The notes under the pieces: model-generated
Database searches by the model: none
Told to the model about the DNA's origin: nothing
What the model saw: only the letters and a program-made list of their open reading frames with translations
From: Gilliamella apicola
Lineage (GTDB): Bacteria > Pseudomonadota > Gammaproteobacteria > Enterobacterales > Orbaceae
Assembly: GCF_003202915.1 (NCBI RefSeq)
Contig: NZ_QGLP01000004.1
Coordinates: 806,001 to 870,000 of the forward strand
Direction: 5' to 3'
Length of the DNA: 64,000 bases
Position numbers and translations under genes: made by a program
Shown here: in pieces, positions 35,855-45,246 of the stretch
Layout: each line of letters opens with the position of its first letter
How positions within the stretch are numbered: the stretch's first letter is position 1

Positions 35855-35918
35855 TTTACGAAAGTTAACAATTAATCGATGAAAATAGATTGCGGAGGTT
35901 TTCTTCGATCTTTATACT
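35855..35918 (+). promoter_or_regulatory. Gene 4: conserved box and distal promoter P1
   Basis: TTTACGAAAGTTAACA (35855-35870), then TTGCGG (35890-35895), 17-base spacer, TATACT (35913-35918). Confidence 0.65.
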
Positions 35919-35997
35919 ATCGCGGAACTTTAAAGGTAATTATCGGCTATATTTTAGTCTATTAGAATTATAAAATATAAATTAAACAGAATGTTAA

Positions 35998-36027
35998 TTG
36001 ACAGAGAGCATCAAAATGGTTTATAAT
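35998..36027 (+). promoter_or_regulatory. Gene 4: proximal promoter P2 overlapping RBS and ATG
   Basis: TTGACA (35998-36003), 18-base spacer, TATAAT (36022-36027), with AGAGAG before the ATG at 36016-36018. Confidence 0.62.
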
Positions 36028-36032
36028 TTTAA

Positions 36033-36056
36033 ACACCCAACACCCAACACCCAACA
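36033..36056 (+). repeat. Heptanucleotide array (ACACCCA)x3 + ACA, gene 4
   Basis: Three perfect units, beginning 17 bases after the A of the ATG at 36016; out of frame with the ORF at this copy number. Confidence 0.85.
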
Positions 36057-36134
36057 TGGCCAACCTATAATTTAAATTCGTTAAAATTAAGTTCCCAACT
36101 TTTATTTCTCGTCAAAAATAATTTTTTATCTAAA

Positions 36135-37661
36135 TTGCGCAGAATTACTAGGGTTTTATCGAAATCCTTATATCGATTCTTTCTGGGGATAATGTTTAGT
36201 TGTTTGATAATAACTGCCTATTCTAGCCATGCATTAACGTCTAAAACTACGAATGTAATTAATGGTAGTGCACCATATTTAACTTTTGACGATGGTCGTA
36301 CGCCAGTAATAAATGCCGATGGTCTACTTGAAATCTCCCTTTCTAATGGGGATAAATATACCCCTGCAACCAATACTTCAAGTCAAACAAATCCTATCGT
36401 TTTACCTAATTTTGGTCAGAGTTTTGCTGATATTGGTATGGTGATACCAGCTGACTCGGATTCAGTTGAATTGAATTCTCTTATTAGCGCACCTTATAAT
36501 TATTGGCGTGATGATGATGGTGATGGTCAAGGCCTTAATGGTATAACAGCCACCGGTAGTTTAAGTTTGTCTATTGTTGATAAAAATAATCAAATTATAT
36601 CACGTAATACCGTTCCAACGATTTGTAATGCACCTTATAGAGTTAAATTAACTAATACAGAAGGTAAATTAGAAACGAGTTATGGTGTTCCTAAAAGTAT
36701 TGATTTTGCCGCAAGTAATGTGACTTATTATATTAATCCTAAGCCAACACCTTCAATCTGTTTTGCGAGACCAAATTTAGAGTTAGGTAAAGGCCCCTAT
36801 GCTGGTTTGCCTAACGAAAATGAATGGGATCCTAATAATGGCTTTTTCATACAGTCAACATATAATAAAAACTTCCCGACTACTGGCGCTAATAATTTAT
36901 ATTTTGATTTGATTATTGCTGGTAATGATAAGGCCTTAATTTGGGAAAATGTTTCTCATGATGGAATTACTGCTACTATGAACAATTCAACAAAAAACAG
37001 TGTTCGTGTCACCCTAACTGGACCTTCTGCGACTTATTCACAAATAAGAGATCCGGAGCCAGGTGTTATCATCAAGAAGCCATCTTTACCTAAGGTATTT
37101 GAGTTAATTGGTCGTGACAGTAATAATAGAGAAGTCGTCAAGTATGGTTTTAATTTGCAGCGGTGGTTCGTTTATCGAGGAGATAAGAAACGAAGTGCGG
37201 AAGATGATCAACTTATGTCTGACCTAGCTGATGAGGATAATAATCCTAATCCTGTACCTGGAGTTGCATTTGCTCTTGCACAAAAATCATGGTGTGAAAA
37301 AGTAGGATATAAACTTTCAGATATTACGGATTTAACTAACGCGTATTGCTCGGATACAATCGGTTCAACTAATGATGGTAGTTGCCGAGCCCAATCTGGT
37401 ATTAAACCTCTCTCATTAGGTAATAATTACCACCGTAAAATCGGCGGGGGTCTTTTAGCTGAATGGGGAATAATATCGAAATATGATGAAAGTATTGATC
37501 CAAATGCAGGCTATTGGACGAGGAGAATAGTTGAATATAACAATATAACCTATGGTTTTCTTGTAGGCCATCAAGGTGGCGGCATTTATGGATATGCTCC
37601 TAACATTTTCCTAAGAACGGCATTTTGCGTAACAGATCATGCACCTATTCCTACTGACTAA
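36135..37661 (+). CDS. Adhesin-like secreted protein, family member 4
   Basis: A paralogue of 508 aa from an internal TTG without ribosome binding site; the frame is open back through the array, and the ATG at 36016 would join it with one more repeat unit (predicted OFF now). The signal segment is well formed here (MRRITRVLSKSLYRFFLG then hydrophobic to about residue 34). It shares SKTTNVINGS, the DDDGDGQG loop, VRVTLTGP and FELIGRDS, but its C-terminal domain is the most divergent of the family: KYGFNLQRWFVYRG, a roughly 30-residue acidic insertion (SAEDDQLMSDLADEDNN region), and no CVYP end (it ends FCVTDHAPIPTD). Confidence 0.68.
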   Translation: MRRITRVLSKSLYRFFLGIMFSCLIITAYSSHALTSKTTNVINGSAPYLTFDDGRTPVINADGLLEISLSNGDKYTPATNTSSQTNPIVLPNFGQSFADIGMVIPADSDSVELNSLISAPYNYWRDDDGDGQGLNGITATGSLSLSIVDKNNQIISRNTVPTICNAPYRVKLTNTEGKLETSYGVPKSIDFAASNVTYYINPKPTPSICFARPNLELGKGPYAGLPNENEWDPNNGFFIQSTYNKNFPTTGANNLYFDLIIAGNDKALIWENVSHDGITATMNNSTKNSVRVTLTGPSATYSQIRDPEPGVIIKKPSLPKVFELIGRDSNNREVVKYGFNLQRWFVYRGDKKRSAEDDQLMSDLADEDNNPNPVPGVAFALAQKSWCEKVGYKLSDITDLTNAYCSDTIGSTNDGSCRAQSGIKPLSLGNNYHRKIGGGLLAEWGIISKYDESIDPNAGYWTRRIVEYNNITYGFLVGHQGGGIYGYAPNIFLRTAFCVTDHAPIPTD

Positions 37662-38018
37662 AAAACTAAATGAGTTAAGTATTATAATTAATTCATAAAT
37701 TCAATATCCGAATGCTGGATTACGGCGATGTTGTAGAACAATTTAATTATCTACCCCAACAGGGGGGTATTATTGAGGTGCGATGTTTGTGCTAACAAAC
37801 CAGCTAAGGAAAGGGATTTTTGTACTTTATAATTCTCCTCGAAATTATCAAAGTCAGTCACTAAATTATCAAAATAGTTAATAATTAAACTAAGGTGCGT
37901 TTTTTTAATTATAAATTTTATCATTAAGAGTGACTATTTGTGGCGAGAATACAGGCGTTATTTTTTTGTTTAGCCTCAGTATATTATGTTTCGATATGCG
38001 GTTAATTCAATGATCTTT
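37662..38018 (+). other. Gene 4-5 spacer
   Basis: A 357-base AT-rich stretch with no ORF. A C/G-rich spot, CCCCAACAGGGGGG, lies around 37756-37769 and could form a short hairpin. Nothing else is recognised. Confidence 0.4.
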
Positions 38019-38081
38019 TTTACAAAAATAGATAATAAAAAGATTAAAAATGTTGCGGGGATATTTTTTGGTCTTTATACT
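38019..38081 (+). promoter_or_regulatory. Gene 5: degraded box and distal promoter P1
   Basis: The box is eroded (TTTACAAAAATAGATA, 38019-38034). P1 is TTGCGG (38053-38058), 17-base spacer, TATACT (38076-38081). Confidence 0.55.
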
Positions 38082-38160
38082 ATTTTAACCTTTTAAAGGA
38101 ATTGAACGGCTACAATTTAGCCCGTCAGAGTTATAAAATGCAAATTAAACATAAAGTTAA

Positions 38161-38189
38161 TTGACAGGAACGTCGGAATGATTTATAAT
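38161..38189 (+). promoter_or_regulatory. Gene 5: proximal promoter P2 overlapping RBS and ATG
   Basis: TTGACA (38161-38166), 17-base spacer, TATAAT (38184-38189): full consensus. AGGA lies 8 bases before the ATG at 38178-38180. Confidence 0.65.
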
Positions 38190-39721
38190 TCTAAACACAC
38201 AACACACAACACACAACCTGTCTAACCTATATTATAAAGTTAGCTAATTCAGGTGACCAATGTTTAAAATTCTCCTATAGTCCGTTTTTTCATCGATTTT
38301 TAAATATCCCTTATACTTTATCTTTATTTTCAAGGATTTATTTAGCTGTAGCACCACTGCTATTCCTATCGTTTTCAATTAGTTGCCAAGCTTTATCGGC
38401 TTATACAACGAATATTATTCAAGGAAATGCACCTTATTTCACCTTCGATGGCGGTTAAACTCGAGTTAATAATACCAACTATTTATTAAGTATCAGTTTA
38501 TCTGATGGAAGAAAATATACAGCCAATAATAATTCGTCAATCAAACCAATAATTTTGCCAAATCTGGGTGAAACATTAGCTAATGTTAATATGTATATTC
38601 CGATTGATAATGATTCGATCGCATTAAATTCAGTGATAGGTTCGCCATATAATTTTGGGGGAGATGATGATGGTGATGGTCATGACCTTCTGGGTATTTC
38701 AGCAACCGGTAATTTAAGTTTAACTATCACTGATAAGGATAACCAAACAGTATTGCGTAATGCAGCTTTGGATATCTGTAGAGCACCATATAAACTAGCA
38801 TTAATTAGTACCAGTGGTGAATTAACAACTCAATATGGTATTCCTAATCGGAGTCTTTTTACGGGTAGTCATGCAACGTATTACATTAATCCTAAGATAG
38901 AACCAAAAATTTGTTTTGTCAGACCACAATTAGCTTATGGTTCAAATACCGAAATTAGTGGTATTGATTTTCGTGGGCCATCTTCAATGTGGAACATTAA
39001 TAAAGGTTTTATTCCTCAGTCTACAACATTATCATCTTATGCTATGAATTTTCCTACCGCAGGAATGAATAAATTGTATTTTGAGTTGGATATAGGTGGG
39101 GCTAGACCTTTAAGATGGGATAAGGTTGAACATGAAGGTATCAACGCTGAGATAACACCTGATTCTACGGGTTCACGAGTTACCGTGACATTAACGGGAC
39201 CAGCCGCTAAAGATTCACAATTTAACTCAAATACACCAGGACGAGTTGCCAAACCTGTACTACCACAAACGTTTGAGTTAGTAGGTAGAGATAGCAACGG
39301 GAATGTGGTGGTTAAATATGGTTTTCAATTAAAACAGTGGTATGTTAATCGTGGTGATCATAACTATTACACTTATGATAGTACCTTATCCTGGTGTAAC
39401 AATATAGGCTACCGGCTTCCTCATGTTAAAGATTTAACTAATTCGATTTGTGCTGGACCATGGAGCAGCCCTTCTTGTCAGAGTTCGGTTGGCGCTACTC
39501 CACCGTCAAACGGTAATAATTATCAACGTATAATCGCTGCAGGATTCTTCGCCGAGTGGGGTTATATGGACTATTATAATGGTAATCAACAAGACAATCA
39601 TAACTACTGGACGATTGATCCTTCAAATATGGGAGGGTATTTTTCCGTTCACTCAAATAATGGTCATATCAATTCGCATTCCAGCGATATACTACTCCGA
39701 GGTCTTTGTACTGTACCTTAG
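38178..39721 (+). pseudogene. Adhesin-like family member 5, interrupted by a nonsense codon
   Basis: Family homology runs from about 38219 (signal region ending in a hydrophobic AVAPLLFLSFSISCQALSA) to the stop at 39719-39721. In the frame, FDGG is followed by TAA at 38456-38458 where members 2 and 3 have CAA (Gln), so a single C-to-T change splits the gene. After it the frame is intact: DDDGDGHD loop, VTVTLTGP, FELVGRDSNGN, KYGFQLKQWYVNRG, RLPHVKDLTN and a final CTVP, 388 aa from an internal ATG at 38555. It is thus silenced twice, by array frame and by nonsense, and its upstream box is eroded. It may serve as a donor for gene conversion. Confidence 0.78.
38195..38217 (+). repeat. Heptanucleotide array (ACACACA)x3 + AC, gene 5
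   Basis: Three perfect units 17 bases after the A of the ATG at 38178, same unit as gene 1; out of frame with the downstream frame at this copy number. The ATGG that follows the arrays of genes 1, 2 and 4 is CTGT here. Confidence 0.82.
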
Positions 39722-40021
39722 TTTTGGTCAAAAAAGAACTATAGAAATAAACACTAATAATTAGTTAAACAACAGTAACAATATGAAAAACTGATGTGAC
39801 CGTTGATTTGAGATGGTTAATATTTAAGAAAAGGTTTTAGCGTTAAAAATTTGAACAATTCGTTTTTTTAGCTATCATTTTGTTAAAATTAGTCCTCAAT
39901 AAAAAAATGCCCATTAAGTTATATTTATCTATTAGAGTGAAAGTTGAAATCTATATAACTTGCAATAGTTCTACGCTAAAATAGCGTCTTTATTTTTATC
40001 GTATATTAAGGAATCAACCTA
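39722..40021 (+). other. 300-bp spacer before grxD
   Basis: No ORF. AT-rich DNA holding the 3' end of the adhesin-like array and the grxD promoter; TTGTTAAAATTAG and nearby AT-rich motifs near 39880 could serve but none is convincing. Confidence 0.35.
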
Positions 40022-40360
40022 ATGACAACTGAATTGACAACGCTTGATAAGATTAAACGGCAAATTGCTGAAAATCCAATTCTACTGTATATGAAAGGGT
40101 CGCCAAAATTACCAAGTTGTGGTTTTTCTGCTCAAGCGGTGCAGGTGTTATCGCAATGTGGTGTGCCGTTTGCGTATGTTGATATTTTACAAAATCCGGA
40201 TATTCGTGCTGAATTGCCAAAATTTGCTAATTGGCCAACCTTTCCACAACTTTGGGTTGAAGGCGAGTTGATTGGTGGTTGTGATATTATGCTTGAGATG
40301 TTCCAAGCTGGTGAATTACAAACATTAATTAAAGAGACAGCTGAAAAGCATAAATCATAA
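40022..40360 (+). CDS. grxD: Monothiol glutaredoxin GrxD
   Basis: A 112-aa cytoplasmic CGFS-type glutaredoxin. The active-site motif is SCGFS with Cys33, preceded by MKGSPKLP; the glutathione-binding WPTFPQLWVEGELIGGCDI is intact. CGFS glutaredoxins carry [2Fe-2S] clusters with BolA partners and feed iron-sulfur protein maturation. Monocistronic, closed by a strong terminator. Confidence 0.96.
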   Translation: MTTELTTLDKIKRQIAENPILLYMKGSPKLPSCGFSAQAVQVLSQCGVPFAYVDILQNPDIRAELPKFANWPTFPQLWVEGELIGGCDIMLEMFQAGELQTLIKETAEKHKS

Positions 40361-40370
40361 TTGATGATGC

Positions 40371-40401
40371 AAAAAAAGAGAGCATTCAAGCTCTCTTTTT
40401 T
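40371..40401. terminator. Bidirectional Rho-independent terminator between grxD and rnt
   Basis: GAGAGC (40378-40383) and GCTCTC (40390-40395) with a 6-base loop, flanked by seven A on the left and six T on the right, so it can end transcription from both convergent genes. Confidence 0.88.
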
Positions 40402-40422
40402 ATTTCTTGATATGGAATCTTA

Positions 40423-41067
40423 CTATTCTTCATTTTCCGACTCATCAACCGCTAATGGCCAACCTCCTAATCGTCTAAAACGATTCACGATTTCACAAAA
40501 TAGAATCGCGGTTTTTTCGGTGTCATATAAAGCGCTATGAGCTTGTTTATGATCAAAGGGAATTTGTGCTGCTTCACAGGCTTTGGCAAGAACGGTTTGA
40601 CCAAATACTAATCCACAAAGTGAAGCTGTATCAAAAGTGGCAAAAGGGTGAAAAGGATTACGTTTAATCCCCGCTCGCTCTGATGCAGCCATTAAAAAAC
40701 GGTGATCGAAATGGGCATTATGGGCAACAATCACCGCTCGGGTACACTCATTTTCTTTAATGCTGGTTCTAACCACTTTGAATATTGCTTCTAATGCAAC
40801 TTTTTCATCAACGGCATCACGTAAAGGGTTATCAGGGTCAATGCCGTTAAAGGCTAAAGCGGTTGGTTCTAAAATGGCGTTTTCAAAAGGATTGACGTTA
40901 AATTGTAAGGTTTGATCCGGCAATAAAAAACCATCCTCATCCATTTTTAAAGTGATGGCGGCAATTTCTAAAATTGCATTTTGCTGGGGATCGAAGCCCG
41001 AAGTTTCAATATCAATAACGACTGGATAAAATCCACGAAAACGTTCACATAATTTAGCGTTCGGCAC
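40423..41067 (-). CDS. rnt: Ribonuclease T
   Basis: A DEDDh 3'-5' exoribonuclease that trims tRNA and other stable RNA 3' ends. The exonuclease motifs are [21 protein letters not shown] and the [12 protein letters not shown] (His and Asp) near the end; FRGFYP precedes motif I as in E. coli. I chose the GTG at 41067, giving 214 aa in line with the family and an N-terminus close to [10 protein letters not shown]. The frame is open further to a TTG at 41136, which would add an unusual 23-residue extension. Convergent with grxD. Confidence 0.92.
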   Translation of the reverse strand: MPNAKLCERFRGFYPVVIDIETSGFDPQQNAILEIAAITLKMDEDGFLLPDQTLQFNVNPFENAILEPTALAFNGIDPDNPLRDAVDEKVALEAIFKVVRTSIKENECTRAVIVAHNAHFDHRFLMAASERAGIKRNPFHPFATFDTASLCGLVFGQTVLAKACEAAQIPFDHKQAHSALYDTEKTAILFCEIVNRFRRLGGWPLAVDESENEE

Positions 41068-41176
41068 AATAGTTGTCTTATTTTTACGAAAATTAATGAT
41101 ATTATGCCAGTTTTTAGCTATTTCGACTAGAATCAATTTAAAACATTAAACATAGATTAAATCCGTTATCAATAAA

Positions 41177-41941
41177 TTATTGACGATCAATTGAACTCAA
41201 TTTTTGTCGTGATTGATTAATCTCTCTAATCCATTGATTGTTAAGTTTTTTAGCATGTTTAGGTAAATGCTTTAAGCGGTGATCGATAATTTGTAAAACT
41301 TGATTTGCTTTATTAATCTCATTCCAATCAATCAGTGTTTGCAAATAGTAAGAGATAGCTTCAAAGCTTGGATAGTAATCAATAAGTGCTTCAAACTCCT
41401 CTTTGGCTTGCTCGATTTGATTGAGCGAAACCAGAATTTTAGTGTAAAGTAGATGACCTTCATCCGAATAGTAGTTGGGGTTGGTTTCGCGAAGGTAGTC
41501 GAGTGTTTCTTTGGCTTTGTTGAATTGTTTATCTTGATATAAAGCGTTAGCAAATTGCAACAAGATGTCTGGTGCGGTTTTATAAATGCCGGATAATGCT
41601 TGTTGATAAAAGGCTAGGGCCTCATTAGCACGATTGTTGTCGACCAGCGCTTTCGCTAAGCGAATCTGGGCATCGACGGTTGGTGACAAGTCATATTTAT
41701 TCTGCGCTTCGCGTAGTTCACGTTGTGGATCGATAGCCTTTCGTAACAATGATTCAATTTCATAACCAGTGCGGGTTGCCCGAATATCAGGTAAGTAGCA
41801 AACAACGAAATAAGCAAGACACCCAACAATTGGGAACATAAATAAAAGGTATATCCAATAACGATCCTGATTGTTTTTTATCGCATGAATCGCAAAAAAT
41901 ACCGCAAAAAGCGTACTTAAACCAATTCCAAAAATAGGCAC
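41177..41941 (-). CDS. TPR-repeat inner membrane protein
   Basis: A 254-aa protein. Two N-terminal hydrophobic segments (about 3-20 and 28-50) anchor it in the membrane, followed by a soluble part of tetratricopeptide-like helices (for example VDAQIRLAKALVDNNRANEALAFYQQAL, about 89-116). It resembles LapB-like or tetratricopeptide scaffold proteins in design only; no specific family function is assigned. Monocistronic on the minus strand downstream of no obvious partner. Confidence 0.7.
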   Translation of the reverse strand: MPIFGIGLSTLFAVFFAIHAIKNNQDRYWIYLLFMFPIVGCLAYFVVCYLPDIRATRTGYEIESLLRKAIDPQRELREAQNKYDLSPTVDAQIRLAKALVDNNRANEALAFYQQALSGIYKTAPDILLQFANALYQDKQFNKAKETLDYLRETNPNYYSDEGHLLYTKILVSLNQIEQAKEEFEALIDYYPSFEAISYYLQTLIDWNEINKANQVLQIIDHRLKHLPKHAKKLNNQWIREINQSRQKLSSIDRQ

Positions 41942-42103
41942 AATAATTCTCTTTTTTAATCAATGTTACTGTTTAAAGATGCGACAATTTATCATTTAAT
42001 TCGGTTAAAATAAATCTTAAATTGTAAGTAAGTTAATTCTCGAAGTTTGATTAATCATAATATATTATTCGCATCGCTGAATAATAGTTGAGGTTATACG
42101 TCA

Positions 42104-42160
42104 ATGAGGTACAATGATCTGATTCTTGAGAAGCTCATATTTACCAAATACGTTAGATGA
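42104..42160 (+). pseudogene. Possible remnant of a RelE/HigB-type toxin gene
   Basis: An 18-codon frame, MRYNDLILEKLIFTKYVR, ends at TGA 42158-42160, 27 bases before the antitoxin gene. The ILEKLIFTKYV part looks like the N-terminus of RelE/HigB-type toxins, which normally precede this antitoxin family. The rest of a toxin (about 80-90 residues) is missing. The match is short, and the same bases include a possible -10 (TACAAT 42110-42115 region), so chance resemblance is possible. Confidence 0.35.
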
Positions 42161-42187
42161 CACTCTTAATATAGAAGGAATTTAACT

Positions 42188-42517
42188 ATGACGCAAAATA
42201 GAAAACTCCAGGAAAATGGTATTTGTACTGATGAAAAACTCGGCAAACGTCTAAGTGTTTTAGTGGATAAGATGTTAACTGGTCAAAATGGTAAAACCGC
42301 TAGAGTTAAATTAACCTCCGCCGCCGAAGCTAGACAAAAAACAGGTATGAGCCAATCAGAGTTTGCCAACTTACTCGGTATATCTAAAAAAACGCTACAA
42401 GGCTGGGAACAGGGAAGGCGTGAACCTCAGGGACCAGCAAAAGTATTGATTAAAATTGCAAATACTCATCCTGAAGTACTTCGGGAAATCAATAAAACTG
42501 ATACTCAATTCGCATAG
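42188..42517 (+). CDS. Orphan antitoxin, HTH XRE type (NadS/HigA-like)
   Basis: A 109-aa DNA-binding protein. The helix-turn-helix is RQKTGMSQSEFANLLGIS followed by KKTLQGWEQGRREPQGPA and ending in AKVLIKIANTHPEVLREI, which is the typical C-terminus of NadS/HigA antitoxins. GAAGGA-like ribosome binding site is present 8 bases upstream. No toxin gene is intact next to it. The nif3-like gene starts 8 bases after, so they may be co-transcribed. Confidence 0.8.
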   Translation: MTQNRKLQENGICTDEKLGKRLSVLVDKMLTGQNGKTARVKLTSAAEARQKTGMSQSEFANLLGISKKTLQGWEQGRREPQGPAKVLIKIANTHPEVLREINKTDTQFA

Positions 42518-42525
42518 AGGCTATT

Positions 42526-43284
42526 ATGCATCAATTAGAACTTCAACAGATTATCAATAACGAATTACAAGTGTCGCGATATCGTGACTATGCGCCTAAT
42601 GGTTTACAAGTTCAAGGTCGACCGGAAATTAAGAAAATTGTTACTGGGGTAACGGCTTGTCAATTGTTGTTAGATAAAGCGGTCGAGCTTAGTGCTGATG
42701 CGGTTTTGGTTCATCATGGTTATTTTTGGAAGAACGAGCCTGAAACTATCACTGGTATTAAATATAATCGAATGAAGACGTTACTCAGTCACGATATTAA
42801 TTTATATAGTTACCATCTTCCGTTAGATGGTCATCCAGTATTGGGCAATAATGTGTTACTTGGGAACATGTTTGATATTACGGTTGATGCGCGTGAGGAT
42901 ATTACCGATCTACTTTTTAAAGGGACGCTCAATAGTCCTTTAACTGCGCTTGAATTTAAACAACAACTTGAACAAAAACTCCATAATGGCCGTAGTTCCG
43001 TTTTATTTTGTGGAGATAATGCACCAGAGGTGATTAATCGAGTGGCATGGTGTAGTGGCGGTGGGCAAGATTTTATTGAATCAGCCGCTCAACAAGGTGT
43101 GGATGCTTTTTTTACCGGTGAAGTATCTGAACGTACAATTCATATTGCACGAGAATATGGCATTAATTTTTATGCCGCCGGTCATCATGCAACTGAACGC
43201 TATGGCATTAAAAGATTAGGTGAATGGTTAGCTAACCACTATGACTTACAAATTATTTTTGTGGATATTGATAATCCTGCATAA
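42526..43284 (+). CDS. Nif3-like dinuclear metal-centre protein YbgI
   Basis: A 252-aa protein of the NIF3/YbgI family, which form hexameric toroids with a two-metal site. Metal ligands are visible in VLVHHGYFW (His63, His64) and the C-terminal GHHATERYG. FTGEVSERTIHIA and GGGQDF are conserved. Reported as GTP cyclohydrolase type 2 in some species, but the cellular role is unsettled. Confidence 0.92.
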   Translation: MHQLELQQIINNELQVSRYRDYAPNGLQVQGRPEIKKIVTGVTACQLLLDKAVELSADAVLVHHGYFWKNEPETITGIKYNRMKTLLSHDINLYSYHLPLDGHPVLGNNVLLGNMFDITVDAREDITDLLFKGTLNSPLTALEFKQQLEQKLHNGRSSVLFCGDNAPEVINRVAWCSGGGQDFIESAAQQGVDAFFTGEVSERTIHIAREYGINFYAAGHHATERYGIKRLGEWLANHYDLQIIFVDIDNPA

Positions 43285-43380
43285 CAAAAGTTGAATTTAA
43301 ATAAGAAATATCGCATACTTATTCGCAGTTTTTTTAATCTTTAAGTTGTTATTACAATCAAAAATATGAGAGGTCACTTT

Positions 43381-44259
43381 ATGTTTACAGGAAGTTTGGT
43401 CGCACTTGTTACTCCAATGGATTCGAAAGGAAATGTCGACCATGTAAGCTTAAAAAAATTGGTCGAATATCATATTGCAAACGGCACTTCTGCCATTGTA
43501 TCTGTGGGAACTACTGGCGAATCAGCAACGCTCGATCATAATGAACATATTGATGTTATTAAGCGCACTATCGATTATGCAGAAGGTCGAATCGATATTA
43601 TTGCTGGTACCGGTTCAAATGCCACCAAAGAGGCAATTGAATTGACGCGTCAAGTTGAAAATATTGGTGTGGTTGGCTGTTTAACCGTAGCGCCTTATTA
43701 TAATAAACCAACTCAGGAAGGTTTATACCAACATTTCAAAGCTATTGCCGAAAGCTCACCGTTACCACAAATTATTTATAATGTTCCTGGTCGTACATGT
43801 AGTGACATTAAACCTGAAACGGTAGGACGATTAGCTAAAATTAAAAATATTATTGCACTAAAAGATGCAACAGGTGATTTATCTCGTGTTTATAAGACAC
43901 GTAAATTAGTTGGCGATGACTTTAAGTTATTAAGTGGAGATGATGCAACTTTCTTGGACTTTATTATTTTAGGTGGTGACGGTGTTATTTCGGTCACAGC
44001 TAATGTAGCGGCAAAACAAGTCGCAACCGTTTGTGAATTGGCGTTTAATAACCAAATCCAACAAGCAAGAAATTTGAACGATTCTCTAATGGCACTACAT
44101 ACCCATTTATTTATAGAACCTAATCCAACGCCAGCTAAATGGGCGTGTACTCGCTTAGGTTTAATGGCTAATGGTACTATCCGTTTACCGCTAGTGCAAT
44201 TAAGTGACGCATCTATCCCAGTGGTTGAGCAAGCATTGAAAGATGCTAAATTACTTTAA
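43381..44259 (+). CDS. dapA: 4-hydroxy-tetrahydrodipicolinate synthase
   Basis: A 292-aa TIM-barrel aldolase condensing pyruvate and aspartate semialdehyde, first step of the diaminopimelate/lysine branch. The Schiff-base lysine is Lys161 ([10 protein letters not shown]) and Tyr133 is in IIYNVPGRT, at the same positions as in E. coli; GTTGES is at 43-48. The ATG at 43381 follows GAGAGG by 7 bases; an ATG five codons earlier overlaps that site and is rejected. Followed by bamC and purC, the enterobacterial order. Confidence 0.97.
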   Translation: MFTGSLVALVTPMDSKGNVDHVSLKKLVEYHIANGTSAIVSVGTTGESATLDHNEHIDVIKRTIDYAEGRIDIIAGTGSNATKEAIELTRQVENIGVVGCLTVAPYYNKPTQEGLYQHFKAIAESSPLPQIIYNVPGRTCSDIKPETVGRLAKIKNIIALKDATGDLSRVYKTRKLVGDDFKLLSGDDATFLDFIILGGDGVISVTANVAAKQVATVCELAFNNQIQQARNLNDSLMALHTHLFIEPNPTPAKWACTRLGLMANGTIRLPLVQLSDASIPVVEQALKDAKLL

Positions 44260-44294
44260 TATTGACTATAACCTTAATTAAAAAGCAGAAATCT

Positions 44295-44990
44295 ATGTTG
44301 AATAAAACTGAATTGAAAAGCAAAACCTTAAAGAAAATAGCTGTTTTATCGGTTATTACTTCTATGTTTCTTGTTGGATGTAGTAACGATCAACGTTATA
44401 AACGCGAGGTTGATAGCAATGAGGATTATCTCAATGCACCCGCTTTAAAATCGTTAATTATTCCTGAAGGCGTTTCCGTACCACAAGAGGTGGGTGAATA
44501 TTATGTTATTAATAATAATGTTGAAGGTGCCGTTGGTAAACAGCTAGATATTCGTCCTCCCGTTTTAACTATTTCTACTATACCAGATGCTTTTGTACTT
44601 TATAAAAATGGTACGGTCACCTTTAATGTGCCAGTCAGTTATGGTATTTGGAATAATATTCCGAATACTTTAAACAAACAGAACATTTTGGTGAGTTCGA
44701 GCGATAGTACAACCATTAAAATCAATGATGCGATTATTACTCGTAAAGATGAACAACAACCAGTCAATGCCTCTTTTGTCGTGACACGCCAAATGCATGG
44801 CAATGCTGAAACTATCACTATTGTGTTAAGTGCATTAACTCGTGGTGGTGAAAATCTTATGTCACAACCAATTGAGGTCCAGCGTTATGTGGTTGGATTA
44901 TTTAATCACATAATGAATGATGTCGCTCCTGAATCGCTATGGACAGTGCCGGTTAAAGACAGTACAGATGAAAATAAAAAAAATGATTAA
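44295..44990 (+). CDS. bamC: Outer membrane assembly lipoprotein BamC, short form
   Basis: A 231-aa lipoprotein. The signal peptide ends in LVGC (Cys29), followed by the unstructured BamD-binding lasso (YKREVDSNEDYLNAPALKSL) and LIIPEGVSVP, the most conserved part of BamC. Only one helix-grip domain follows (about 80-215), whereas E. coli BamC (344 aa) has two, so the C-terminal surface-exposed domain is missing. The position dapA-bamC-purC is standard. A TTG 11 codons upstream extends the frame, but the ATG gives a proper signal peptide. Confidence 0.87.
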   Translation: MLNKTELKSKTLKKIAVLSVITSMFLVGCSNDQRYKREVDSNEDYLNAPALKSLIIPEGVSVPQEVGEYYVINNNVEGAVGKQLDIRPPVLTISTIPDAFVLYKNGTVTFNVPVSYGIWNNIPNTLNKQNILVSSSDSTTIKINDAIITRKDEQQPVNASFVVTRQMHGNAETITIVLSALTRGGENLMSQPIEVQRYVVGLFNHIMNDVAPESLWTVPVKDSTDENKKND

Positions 44991-45186
44991 TGATTAAATC
45001 CATATCGATATAAAATAAAACCTTAAAGGTAGAATCAGTAAATGTCGGTAGGTTAATGATTGAATAATTTTTCATTTAAACGAATTAAAACGCAGCTGTT
45101 ATCTAGTCTATTTTAACCTAATAGCGGATTAATTTTAGGTATCTTAGCTTAAGATTGAAATAGCAAGGTAACAAAACTAGATTTGA

Positions 45187-45214
45187 AATTAAGGGGGCGT
45201 ATAGCTCCTTAATT
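45187..45214 (+). terminator. Hairpin between bamC and purC
   Basis: AATTAAGG (45187-45194) pairs with CCTTAATT (45207-45214); GGC/GCT inside may extend the stem. The tail ATTTATT is a poor T-tract. It may end the dapA-bamC message or sit in the purC leader. Confidence 0.45.
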
Positions 45215-45246
45215 ATTTATTGGTAAATTGATATAAGGTTATAAAC

